37,801 bases of DNA. Source: Dongia_A sp035274225. GTDB lineage: Bacteria; Pseudomonadota; Alphaproteobacteria; Dongiales; Dongiaceae. The stretch is from the NCBI GenBank assembly GCA_035274225.1, contig DATEOK010000403.1, forward strand, positions 1 through 37,801. Reading direction: 5' to 3'. Position numbers and translations under genes: made by a program. Shown here one piece after another: positions 1 through 7,925 of the stretch (position 1 is its first letter; each line of letters begins with the position of its first letter). The notes below the pieces were generated by a model. It was not told the origin of the DNA. It saw only the letters and a list, made by a program, of their open reading frames with translations, and searched no databases.

Positions 1-1
1 C

Positions 2-946
2 ATCCTGGCGGCGGCCGACTTCACCGAGGCCAAGCTGATGGGCTGCGACTTTCGCGACGGCACTTTGCTGGTCAGCATCGCCGGCACGGTGGCGCCGCCG
101 GAAATGGAAAAGAGTTCGGTCACCGGCACCAAGATGCAGCGCGCCGACCTCGCCGGCGCCAAGCTGCACCACGCCGTCATCAAGCGCACCGACCTGTCGG
201 CGGCGGTGCTGCGCAACGCCGATCTCAGCGATGCCAACCTCGCCGGCAGCTCGCTCAAGGACGCCGACCTGCGCGGCGCCAATCTCACCAACTGCAACCT
301 GTCGCGCACCTTGATGAACCGCGCGATCGTCGATGGCGCCAACATGAGCGGGGTGGTGCTGCGCGACGCCAACGTCTTCAACGTCGACTTCGCCAAGGCG
401 GCCTACATCGGCGCGCTCGACCTCGACGAGTCGATCTCGGTCGATGATTCGGAGGAAGCCGCCGCCGCGATCGCCGACCAAATCAAGGCGCATGAGGACT
501 GGGTGGAAACCTCCGGCGCCAAGGGCGCACGGGCCGACTTCATGGGCCGCGACCTGTCCGCCGTGAACTTCTCCGGCCGCATCCTGACCGGCGCGGTCTT
601 CACCGATTGCCGTCTGCGCGCAGCGCGGTTCGACCGCTGCCGCATGTCGCTTGCCATCCTGACGCGGGCGGACGCCACCGGGGCCAGCTTCGCCGGCGCG
701 GACCTGAAGGGCGCCGACCTCAGCGACGCAATCATGCGCCGCGCGGATTTCCATGACGCCGACCTCCAGGTGCAGATCGTGACCTTGCCGGACGGGAGCA
801 GCCGCGAGTGGCCGGTGCGCGCCGCGAACGCCAAGTTCAACGAGGCCGACTTCACCGGCGCCGAAGTTTCAGGGATGCTGTCCTCGAACGCGGATTTCGC
901 CGGTGCCAAAGGAGCCAAGTCGACGGCGGGCAAGTCGAAAGGTTAG
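2..946 (+). CDS. pentapeptide-repeat protein, 5' end outside the window
   Basis: The reading frame is open to the first base, so the true start lies upstream; an internal ATG at 38 only happens to be the first one visible. The product is built of A(D/N)LXX pentapeptide repeats (ADLAGAKL, ADLSDANL, ADLRGANL, ADLKGADL), interrupted by a non-repeat linker around codons 135-165 and a second break near the C-terminus. Such repeats fold into a right-handed quadrilateral beta helix. The family ranges from DNA-gyrase-protecting proteins to scaffold or effector proteins, and nothing here fixes a specific role. No signal peptide or membrane segment is visible in the part seen. The gene ends in TAG, 81 bp before the PhyH-like gene on the same strand, so cotranscription is possible. 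The repeat assignment is secure; the function is unknown. Confidence 0.85.
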   Translation: MLAAADFTEAKLMGCDFRDGTLLVSIAGTVAPPEMEKSSVTGTKMQRADLAGAKLHHAVIKRTDLSAAVLRNADLSDANLAGSSLKDADLRGANLTNCNLSRTLMNRAIVDGANMSGVVLRDANVFNVDFAKAAYIGALDLDESISVDDSEEAAAAIADQIKAHEDWVETSGAKGARADFMGRDLSAVNFSGRILTGAVFTDCRLRAARFDRCRMSLAILTRADATGASFAGADLKGADLSDAIMRRADFHDADLQVQIVTLPDGSSREWPVRAANAKFNEADFTGAEVSGMLSSNADFAGAKGAKSTAGKSKG

Positions 947-1027
947 CGCTCACCCCCTTGCGACTCTTCGTCATTCCGTGTCGAATTCGCCGCATCGTTC
1001 CCGGATGGACCATCTCAGACTGATCCA

Positions 1028-1864
1028 ATGGCACCGCTGCTGACTGAAGACCACAAGCGCCGCTTCGAGGCGGACGGCTTCCTGATCCTGGACAGGTTCC
1101 TCGATGCCGTGACGGTCGAGCGGCTGCGTGCGCGCTTCGAGCCGTTGTTCAAGGGCGAGTTCGAGACCGGGCTCTATCCCGACGAATGGAATTGGCAGGA
1201 AGGCCGCGACCGGCCGGACCGCACCCGCCAGATCTGCAACGGCTGGAAGTCCGACCGCACCGTCGCGAGCGTGGTGCTGAGCGAACAGGTCGGGCGCTGC
1301 GTCGCCGAGTTGAGCGGCTGGGGCGGGGCGCGCATCTGCCAGGACAACGTGATCTGGAAGCCGGCGGGCGCCAAGGCGCTCGGCTACCACCAGGACGATT
1401 CCTACTCCAAGTGGTTCACCCCGTCGCACATGGCGACCTGCTGGATCGCGCTCGACGACACCACGGCGGCGGGCGGCACCATCGAATATGCGCGCGGCTC
1501 GCACAAATGGGGCATCTCGCCGCCGATCGAGAAGTTCCACGCGCCGGAGGACTACCAGAAGGAGTTTCGCGCCGCCGCCGAGCGCGCCGGGGTGAAGGTC
1601 GACATCGTGCCGATCGAAGTGCCGGCCGGCGGTTGCGCCTTCCATCACGGCGGCACCTGGCACGGATCGGACATGAACCGCGCCGACCGCCCGCGCCGCT
1701 CGGTGGTGGCGCATTGCATGGACGCCGACACGCAGTTCCACCCGACCAACGTCAGCTACATCTACAATCGCTACAAGCGGCACGGCGATCTGGCGATGGA
1801 CGAGAGCTTCTTCCCGATCCTGTGGCGCAAGGACGGCTACCGAACGGTCTGGTTGGACCGCTAA
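1028..1864 (+). CDS. phytanoyl-CoA dioxygenase (PhyH) family protein
   Basis: A 278-residue protein of the Fe(II)/2-oxoglutarate-dependent PhyH family. It shows the usual N-terminal opening (F-x-x-DGFLILDRFLD, near residues 13-25), the HxD iron-binding pair in YHQDDSY (H121, D123), and the distal histidine in GGTWHGSDMN (H212), followed by an arginine-rich stretch (RPRRSVVAH) that should hold the 2-oxoglutarate carboxylate. All three iron ligands are therefore present and the enzyme should be active as a hydroxylase. The family acts on acyl-CoAs, amino acids, natural products and halogenation substrates, so the substrate is open. The next gene, 106 bp downstream, is a PaaK-like adenylate-forming enzyme, which fits hydroxylation of a CoA- or AMP-activated acid. 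The start at 1028 is the first in-frame ATG; its ribosome site is weak. Confidence 0.88.
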   Translation: MAPLLTEDHKRRFEADGFLILDRFLDAVTVERLRARFEPLFKGEFETGLYPDEWNWQEGRDRPDRTRQICNGWKSDRTVASVVLSEQVGRCVAELSGWGGARICQDNVIWKPAGAKALGYHQDDSYSKWFTPSHMATCWIALDDTTAAGGTIEYARGSHKWGISPPIEKFHAPEDYQKEFRAAAERAGVKVDIVPIEVPAGGCAFHHGGTWHGSDMNRADRPRRSVVAHCMDADTQFHPTNVSYIYNRYKRHGDLAMDESFFPILWRKDGYRTVWLDR

Positions 1865-1970
1865 CCGGTCATGACATATCGACGATCCGGGATAGCAATC
1901 CGGTAACCGGTTGCAACCATTGGGCCGCATCTGGCGTAATGCCGGAGCAGACCCACCTTCAGGGCCACCC

Positions 1971-3464
1971 ATGGCACGCAATCCCCGTTCGGCATTCGAT
2001 CGATTTCTCGACAGCAGCCTCGACGACCTGTTGGCCCCCGACGAGGGCGGTGACGGCTTGCCGGACGCGCTGGCGCTGTTGCGGCGCGCGGCGGACAATG
2101 TGCCGGCCTATGGCGCGATGTTGAAGGCGGCCAAGCTCAACGTTGCGGACATCCACGATGCCGCCGACTTCGCCAGGCTGCCGCTGCTCAACAAGGAGAA
2201 CTATGTGCGGCGTTTCCCGCTGGAGGCGCTGGTCGAGGGCGGGGACCTCGCGGCGTGCGATTTCTTCGCCGTCTCGTCGGGCTCGACCGGCGAGCCGACT
2301 CTGTGGCCGCGCGGGCTGCATCACGAATTTCCGGTCGCGGTGCGCTTCGAGCAAGTGCTGCGCGACAGCTTCCGCGCCCATGAGCGCAAGACGCTGGCGG
2401 TGGTGTGCTTCGCGCTCGGCTCCTGGGTCGGCGGCATGTACACGACATCGTGCCTGCGCTGGATCGCGGCCAAGGGCTATCCGCTGCTGATCGTCACGCC
2501 CGGCAACAAGATGGACGAGATCCTGCGCGTGGTGAAGCGGCTGGCGCCGGACTTCGAGCAGACCGTGCTGTTCGGCTATCCGCCGTTCCTGAAGGAAGTG
2601 GTGGACGCCGGCCGCGGCGAGAAGGTCGAGTGGGGCAAGCTCAATGTCCGTCTAGTGACGGCGGGCGAGGTGTTCAGCGAGACCTGGCGGGACCTGGTGC
2701 TGGAACGGCTGGAGCAGGACGAGGGATTGAACAGCATCGCGTCGCTGTATGGCACGGCGGATGCCGGCGTGCTCGGCAACGAGACACCGCTGTCGGTCGC
2801 GATCCGCCGTTTTCTGAGCGAGAAGCCTGAAGCCGCCAAGGCTCTGTTCGGCGAGGAGCGGCTGCCGACGCTCTGCCAGTATGATCCGACTTCGCGCTAT
2901 TTCGAGGTGGTGGAGGGCGGGACGCTCGCCTTCAGCGGCGACAACGGCGCGCCGCTGATCCGCTATCACATCGCCGACCAGGGTGGGGTTTACAGCTTCG
3001 AGGCGATGCGCGCCAGGCTCGCCGACTACCAGTTCGACGCCGAGACCGCGGTGGCACAGGCGGGCCTGCGCCCGCGGCGACAGCCCTTCGTGTTCGTGTT
3101 CGGCCGAGCGAATTTCACCTTGTCGTTCTTCGGCGCCAACGTCTTCCCGGAGACAATCAGCCTCGCGCTGGAGAAGCCGAGCCTCAGCCGCTGGACCACC
3201 GGCAAGTTCGTGATGGAGGTGAAGGAGGGGCTGGCCGAGCGGCCGCGCTTCACCGTGGCCGTCGAACTGGCCGACAAGGAGAACGCCGATCCGACCCGCA
3301 TCGAGCTGGCCGAGCGCGAGATCCTGGAGACGCTGCTGGCGCACAACAGCGAATACGCCAATTATGTCTCAAAGGACGACCAGCGGCCGGTGGTGACGCT
3401 GTGGTCGAAGGGGCACCCGGATTACTTCCCGGTGGGCGTGAAACACCGGTACAGCAGGCGGTAG
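1971..3464 (+). CDS. phenylacetate-CoA ligase (PaaK)-like adenylate-forming enzyme
   Basis: A 497-residue member of the ANL adenylating superfamily in the PaaK/CapK branch. The phosphate-binding loop is SSGSTGEPT (residues 102-110). An aromatic substrate-site region with YGTADAGVLGNE and a C-terminal subdomain with the FGRAN segment (in place of the usual GR-D hinge) follow. The family makes acyl-AMP and then acyl-CoA from aryl or other carboxylic acids; the exact acid cannot be read from the sequence. I chose ATG 1971 because it starts directly on recognisable sequence and has AGGG about 8 bases before it; an in-frame ATG at 1911 would add 20 proline-rich residues over a non-conserved leader. 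It follows the PhyH-like gene, suggesting a two-gene unit. The palindromic repeat at 3478-3581 lies just beyond its stop. Confidence 0.82.
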   Translation: MARNPRSAFDRFLDSSLDDLLAPDEGGDGLPDALALLRRAADNVPAYGAMLKAAKLNVADIHDAADFARLPLLNKENYVRRFPLEALVEGGDLAACDFFAVSSGSTGEPTLWPRGLHHEFPVAVRFEQVLRDSFRAHERKTLAVVCFALGSWVGGMYTTSCLRWIAAKGYPLLIVTPGNKMDEILRVVKRLAPDFEQTVLFGYPPFLKEVVDAGRGEKVEWGKLNVRLVTAGEVFSETWRDLVLERLEQDEGLNSIASLYGTADAGVLGNETPLSVAIRRFLSEKPEAAKALFGEERLPTLCQYDPTSRYFEVVEGGTLAFSGDNGAPLIRYHIADQGGVYSFEAMRARLADYQFDAETAVAQAGLRPRRQPFVFVFGRANFTLSFFGANVFPETISLALEKPSLSRWTTGKFVMEVKEGLAERPRFTVAVELADKENADPTRIELAEREILETLLAHNSEYANYVSKDDQRPVVTLWSKGHPDYFPVGVKHRYSRR

Positions 3465-3477
3465 ACCCGCTCTCATT

Positions 3478-3581
3478 CCGTCATGGCAAGGCTTGGCCTT
3501 GCCATCCACGAGTTTTTTGAAGCGAGACCGAGTCTTTGCATGCAAACTCGTGGATCCCAAGGCCAAGCCTTGGGATGACGG
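3478..3581. repeat. nested palindromic intergenic repeat, 38-bp arms
   Basis: The left arm (3478-3515) and right arm (3544-3581) are inverted copies: both outer ends carry CCGTCAT and both inner ends carry ATCCACGAGTTT, separated by 28 bp. Each arm contains its own small hairpin. The left one is GGCAAGGC/GCCTTGCC-like and the right one CCCAAGGC/GCCTTGGG-like. The two differ only by paired changes (GGC..GCC against CCC..GGG), so each small stem stays complete. The reverse-strand translation reads VIPRLGLGIHEF, the kind of spurious peptide seen in annotations of a widespread alphaproteobacterial repeat family. The element sits between the convergent PaaK-like and acyl-CoA ligase genes, where it can also act as a bidirectional terminator. 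Confidence 0.8.
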
Positions 3582-3629
3582 GAGAGTGGGTGGCCAGTGC
3601 GGAGTGTGCGGCGGTGACGGGGGAGTGGG

Positions 3630-5426
3630 CTAGCTCCGCTCGTAGAGCTTCTTGAGTGCCTCGCCCCACGTCTCGCGGATCTTGTGGCGGCGGATCTTGA
3701 GCGAGGGTGTCAGCATCGCGTTGTCGATGGTGAAGCCTTCCGGCAGCACCGCGAAGCGGCGGATGCGCTCGATCGGGGCGAGGGTGGAGTTGACGCGCTC
3801 TATCGCGGCGCCGACGGCGCGGGTGAAAGCGGGATTCTCGACCAGGGTGGCGAGATCGTCGGCGGCGTTGTTGCGCGCGGCCCAGTCCCTGGCAAAGTCC
3901 GGGTCGGGAACCAGCAGCGCGACGATATGCGGGTGGCGGTCGCCATGCACCATCGCCTGCGCGACCTCGGGCTGCAGCACCAGGAAGCCTTCGACGCGGG
4001 CCGGCGAGACGTTGTCGCCGCCCGACAGCACGATGATGTCCTTCTTGCGGTCGGTGATCTTCAGGTATCCATCGCCATCGAACTCCCCGATGTCACCGGT
4101 GTAGAGCCAGCCGTCGCCGATCGCGCGCTCGGTCGCGTCCGGGTCGCGCCAGTAGCCCTTCATCACCGCCTCGCCCTTGACCAGGATCTCGCCATCCTCG
4201 GCGATGCGCACCTGCAGGCCGTCGAAGATCGGGCCGACGGTGTCGATCTTGATCTTCTTCGGCCGGTTGGCGCTGATCACGGGCGAAGCCTCCGTCTGGC
4301 CGTAGCCCTGCAGCAGCGGCACGCCGAGCGCGAGGAAGAACACGCCGATCTCGTAGTTGAGCGCAGCGCCACCGGAGACGAACGCCTTCAGCCGCCCGCC
4401 GAACCGCTTGCCGACCTTGCGCCGCACCAGGACGTCGCACAGGAAATTCAGGACGCGCTCCTTGACGGTGAGCGTGCCTGGATGCTCGTAGTTCTTGCGG
4501 CCCAGCCGGTAAGCGAGGTCGAACATCCTGCGCTGGAACGGCGTCGCCTTGAGGAGGCCGCGCTGGATGCGCTGGTGGATCACTTCGTAGAGCCGAGGCA
4601 CGGCGGTCATGATGGTCGGCTTGGCTTCCGCCATGTTGTCGGTCAGCTTGTCGATGCTCTCGGCGTAGTAGATCTGCGCGCCGATGGAGATCGGCAGGAA
4701 CTGGCCGGCGGTGTGCTCGTAGGAATGCGAGAGCGGCAGGAACGACAGGAACACGTCGTTATCCATGCCGACTTCCTGCAGCAGCTTGTAGGCGCCCTTG
4801 ATGTTGCACAGGATCGAGCCGTGGGTCAGCATCACCCCCTTGGGCACGCCGCCGGTGCCCGAGGTGTAGATGATGCAGCAGGTCTCGTCGCGCGCGAGCG
4901 AGCCGACCCGCTCTTCGATAACCGCATCCAGCTTCGGATCGCCCAGGCTCATCGCCTCGCTCCAGCTGAGGAAGCGCAGCGGCAGCTGCTGGGTCTGGCT
5001 CAGAGCCTCCATCGCAATCAGGAAATTCAGCTCCGGCGCCAGCATGGCAGCCGGCAGCACGCGTTTGGCCAGGCCGGGGTTGGAGATGATGACGCCGCGT
5101 GCGCCGCTGTGGGTGAGAACGTGCCGGTTGTCGTCGACGGTGTTGGTGGAGAAGGCGGGCACCGTGATGGCGCCGACCGACATGATGGCGAGATCGGAGA
5201 TCAGCCATTCCGGCCGGTTCTCCGCGATCAGCGCGACGCGGTCGCCCGGCTTGACGCCAAGCGCGATCAAGCCGCGCGACAGCGCGCGCACGTCGGCGGC
5301 AACGCGGTTCCACCTGATCGGCCGGAACGCGCTGTCATCCCTGCGCCACAGGAACGGCTTGCTGGCCAGCGCCTGCGCCTGGTCGAAGAACAGCCGTGGC
5401 AGGCTGGGGATCGTGTCATAGTTCAT
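3630..5426 (-). CDS. long-chain fatty-acid--CoA ligase (AMP-dependent synthetase, FAA1 type)
   Basis: A 598-residue acyl-CoA synthetase of the long-chain (FAA1/COG1022) type. The P-loop is YTSGTGGVPKGV (near residues 187-198), then a GYGQTEASPVIS motif, YTGDIGEFDGDGYLKITDRKKD (hinge aspartate and ITDR) and a C-terminal lysine-rich end. It should activate fatty acids with ATP and CoA at the membrane face for beta-oxidation or lipid synthesis. Its ATG overlaps the TGA of the upstream GNAT gene in an ATGA, so the two are translationally coupled. Length is normal for the family and no catalytic element is missing. Chain-length preference cannot be read from sequence. Confidence 0.92.
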   Translation of the reverse strand: MNYDTIPSLPRLFFDQAQALASKPFLWRRDDSAFRPIRWNRVAADVRALSRGLIALGVKPGDRVALIAENRPEWLISDLAIMSVGAITVPAFSTNTVDDNRHVLTHSGARGVIISNPGLAKRVLPAAMLAPELNFLIAMEALSQTQQLPLRFLSWSEAMSLGDPKLDAVIEERVGSLARDETCCIIYTSGTGGVPKGVMLTHGSILCNIKGAYKLLQEVGMDNDVFLSFLPLSHSYEHTAGQFLPISIGAQIYYAESIDKLTDNMAEAKPTIMTAVPRLYEVIHQRIQRGLLKATPFQRRMFDLAYRLGRKNYEHPGTLTVKERVLNFLCDVLVRRKVGKRFGGRLKAFVSGGAALNYEIGVFFLALGVPLLQGYGQTEASPVISANRPKKIKIDTVGPIFDGLQVRIAEDGEILVKGEAVMKGYWRDPDATERAIGDGWLYTGDIGEFDGDGYLKITDRKKDIIVLSGGDNVSPARVEGFLVLQPEVAQAMVHGDRHPHIVALLVPDPDFARDWAARNNAADDLATLVENPAFTRAVGAAIERVNSTLAPIERIRRFAVLPEGFTIDNAMLTPSLKIRRHKIRETWGEALKKLYERS

Positions 5427-5956
5427 GAATGGTCCTCGACCGGGAGGGCACCGAACGCTGCGGCATAGCGCACAGTGCCCTTGGCGCGCAATGCGCCGGG
5501 CTTCAGTTCCAGGGCCATGAAGGCGGCGCCGGGGTAGGGCGAGCGCAAGCCGCGTGCCGTCTCGGCGGAGAACCCGAAGCGCTGGTAGAAGGTGGGGTCG
5601 CCGACCACGATGATGGCGGCGAGGCCGCGGGCGGTGCAGGCCCTGATCCCGGCCTTCGTGAGCGCGCTGCCGACGCCCTTGCGTTGATGCTCCGGCCGCA
5701 CCGCGAGGGGCGCAAGCGCGGCCGCGTCGGTCACCCGGCTCTTGGCGCCTTCGATCGGCAGGCGGCTGAACAGGACGTGGCCCACCAGCTCGCCACGCTC
5801 GCCGACCGCGACCAGCGAGACGAGGGCATCGCCATCAGCCCGCAACTGGTCGATCAGGTCGGCTTCCGCGCGCTGCCCGAATGCATGCGCGACGATGTCG
5901 CGGATATGGGGAATATCGCCCGGCTGCTCGACGCGGATGACGGGGGGCTTGGTCAT
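5423..5956 (-). CDS. GNAT family N-acetyltransferase (YhbS-like)
   Basis: A 177-residue GCN5-related acetyltransferase. The acetyl-CoA pyrophosphate loop is RPEHQRKGVGSAL (Q/R-x-x-G-x-G, near residues 90-102), preceded by the beta4 strand LAPLAVRP and followed by the YQRFGF motif typical of the YhbS/COG3153 subgroup. The acceptor is unknown; small molecules, tRNA or proteins are all possible in this family. The last four bases overlap the start of the acyl-CoA ligase, so this is the first gene of a two-gene minus-strand unit. The divergent gene pepF starts 165 bp away. Confidence 0.88.
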   Translation of the reverse strand: MTKPPVIRVEQPGDIPHIRDIVAHAFGQRAEADLIDQLRADGDALVSLVAVGERGELVGHVLFSRLPIEGAKSRVTDAAALAPLAVRPEHQRKGVGSALTKAGIRACTARGLAAIIVVGDPTFYQRFGFSAETARGLRSPYPGAAFMALELKPGALRAKGTVRYAAAFGALPVEDHS

Positions 5957-6029
5957 GCTGCCGCGCGGGTCTGGCGAAGAATGGGACAGGGTCGCGTCAT
6001 TTCGATGTGATTTGTGACAGTCGGCTCAC

Positions 6030-6059
6030 TTGGCGGGGCGGTGGGTGTTCCCATATAAA
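6030..6059 (+). promoter_or_regulatory. putative sigma-70-type promoter of pepF
   Basis: TTGGCG at 6030-6035 and TATAAA at 6054-6059 are separated by 18 bp, in the 165-bp divergent gap between the GNAT gene and pepF. The -10 is unusually AT-rich for this genome, which supports it. The start of transcription would fall about 55 bases before the pepF ATG. This is a pattern match only. Confidence 0.4.
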
Positions 6060-6121
6060 TCAGGTCGAGACAAATGCCAAAGCCCTGAGGGTGCTCGGGG
6101 CATTATCCCAGGATAGCAGCC

Positions 6122-7909
6122 ATGACCCCCGAAGGCGCCGCCGCCCAGACTCTCCCCACCTGGAACCTCGCCGATCTTTATGCCGGCCCGGATGCGCCGG
6201 AGGTGGAGCGCGACCTCAAGGATGCCGGCACCAAGGCCTCCGCCTTCCGCCAGCAATACGAGGGCAAGCTGGCGAGCCTCGGCGGCGCGGACTTCCTCGC
6301 GGCGATCCTTGCCTATGAGCGGATCCAGGAGATCCTGGGGCGGGTGATGAGCTTCGCGCAGCTGCTCTATGCCGGCGACATGTCCAACACCGAATACGGA
6401 CGGCTCCAGCAGAACACCAACGAGCGCGCGACCCAGATCTCGCTCGAGACCCTGTTCTTCACTTTGGAGATCAACAAGCTCTCCGACGACGACATGAAGG
6501 CGAAGCTGGGCCACGCGCCGCTGCGGCGTTTTGTACCGTGGCTCGACACCGTGCGCGCCTTCCGCCCGCACCAGCTCCCTGACGATCTGGAGAAGATGCT
6601 GCACGAGCGCGACGTGGTCGGCCGCCAGGCGTGGATGCGCCTGTTCGACGAGACCATGGCGGACCTGCGCTTCGACGTCGACGGCAAGAAGCTGACCAGC
6701 AACGAGGCGCTGAATTTGCTCTATGAGCAGGACGGAACCAAGCGCAAGGCCGCGGCCGACGCCGTCTCCAAGGGTCTCGGCGACAACAAGCGCGTGTTCG
6801 CGCTGGTCACCAACACCCTCGCCAAGGAAAAGGAGATCGACGACAAGTGGCGCAAGTTCGCGCGCCCGGTCTCCTCGCGCAACCTCGCCAACCAGGTCGA
6901 GGACGAGGTGGTGGATGCGCTGGTCTCCGCGGTCAAGGCGAACTATCCCAAGCTGTCGCACCGCTACTACAAGCTGAAAGCCAAGTGGCTCGGCCTGCCG
7001 AAGCTCAACTACTGGGACCGCAACGCGCCGCTGCCGGACGACGAGGATGCGCCGATCGAATGGAGCGAGGCGCAGTCGTTGGTGCTCACCGCCTACAATG
7101 CCTTCTCGCCCAAGCTGGCGGAGGTCGGCCGCACCTTCTTCGACAAGGGCTGGATCGACGTGCCGCCGCGGCCGGGCAAGGCGCCGGGCGCCTTCGCGCA
7201 CCCGACGGTGCCGAGCGCGCATCCCTACCTGCTGCTGAACTATCACGGCCGCACCCGCGACGTGATGACCCTGGCGCACGAGCTGGGGCATGGCGTGCAC
7301 CAGGTGCTGGCGGCGCCGCAGGGCCAGCTGTTGTGCGACACGCCGCTGACGTTGGCGGAGACCGCGTCGGTGTTTGGCGAAATGCTGACTTTCCGGGCCT
7401 TGCTCAACCGCGAGACCGATCCGGAGGAGCGCAAGGTCCTGCTGGCCGGCAAGGTCGAGGACATGCTCAACACCGTCGTGCGCCAGATCGCGATGCACGA
7501 ATACGAGCGCCGGCTGCACGACGCGCGGCGCGAAGGCGAGCTGACGCCGGAGCAGATCTCCGAGATCTGGCTGGCGACCCAGCGCGAGGCGCTGGGTGAC
7601 GGCGTTGATCTGCCGGAGGGCACGGGCTACGCGACCTACTGGGCCTATATCCCGCATTTCATCCATGTGCCGTTCTATGTCTACGCGTACGCCTTCGGCG
7701 ACTGCCTGGTGAACTCGCTCTACGCCGCGTACCAGCAGGCCGAGACCGGTTTCGCGGAGAAGTATCTGGACATGCTGCGCGCCGGCGGCACCAAGCGGCA
7801 CAAGGAATTGCTCGCGCCGTTCGGATTGAACGCTGCCGATCCGGCCTTCTGGTCCAAGGGGCTCGGCGTGATCTCGGGCTTCATCGACGAGCTGGAGAAG
7901 ATGGGGTGA
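6122..7909 (+). CDS. pepF: oligoendopeptidase F, M3 family metallopeptidase
   Basis: A 595-residue M3B oligopeptidase. The zinc-binding HExxH is H386-E387-L-G-H390, and the third ligand is E413 in the ETASVFGE helix, 26 residues on, as in thimet-type peptidases. The N-terminal two thirds form the helical channel domain. A C-terminal YATYWAYIPHFIHVPFYVYAYAFG region supplies the substrate-binding histidine and tyrosines. The enzyme cleaves short peptides in the cytoplasm. The ATG at 6122 has AGGA nine bases upstream. It is followed 16 bp later by the ABC1 kinase gene, so the two may share a transcript. The family call is secure. Confidence 0.93.
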   Translation: MTPEGAAAQTLPTWNLADLYAGPDAPEVERDLKDAGTKASAFRQQYEGKLASLGGADFLAAILAYERIQEILGRVMSFAQLLYAGDMSNTEYGRLQQNTNERATQISLETLFFTLEINKLSDDDMKAKLGHAPLRRFVPWLDTVRAFRPHQLPDDLEKMLHERDVVGRQAWMRLFDETMADLRFDVDGKKLTSNEALNLLYEQDGTKRKAAADAVSKGLGDNKRVFALVTNTLAKEKEIDDKWRKFARPVSSRNLANQVEDEVVDALVSAVKANYPKLSHRYYKLKAKWLGLPKLNYWDRNAPLPDDEDAPIEWSEAQSLVLTAYNAFSPKLAEVGRTFFDKGWIDVPPRPGKAPGAFAHPTVPSAHPYLLLNYHGRTRDVMTLAHELGHGVHQVLAAPQGQLLCDTPLTLAETASVFGEMLTFRALLNRETDPEERKVLLAGKVEDMLNTVVRQIAMHEYERRLHDARREGELTPEQISEIWLATQREALGDGVDLPEGTGYATYWAYIPHFIHVPFYVYAYAFGDCLVNSLYAAYQQAETGFAEKYLDMLRAGGTKRHKELLAPFGLNAADPAFWSKGLGVISGFIDELEKMG

Positions 7910-7925
7910 CGGCCCGCCTGTCCTC

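Noticed and set aside
1900..1910. CCGGT-A-ACCGG dyad before the PaaK-like gene
   Set aside because: Too short to stand out in GC-rich DNA and not followed by a T-run.
3369..3566. small minus-strand frame over the palindrome
   Set aside because: Its peptide is the translation of the repeat element, a known source of spurious proteins.
3684..5468. 594-codon plus-strand open frame
   Set aside because: It mirrors the acyl-CoA ligase, which has complete motifs; the shadow frame has none.
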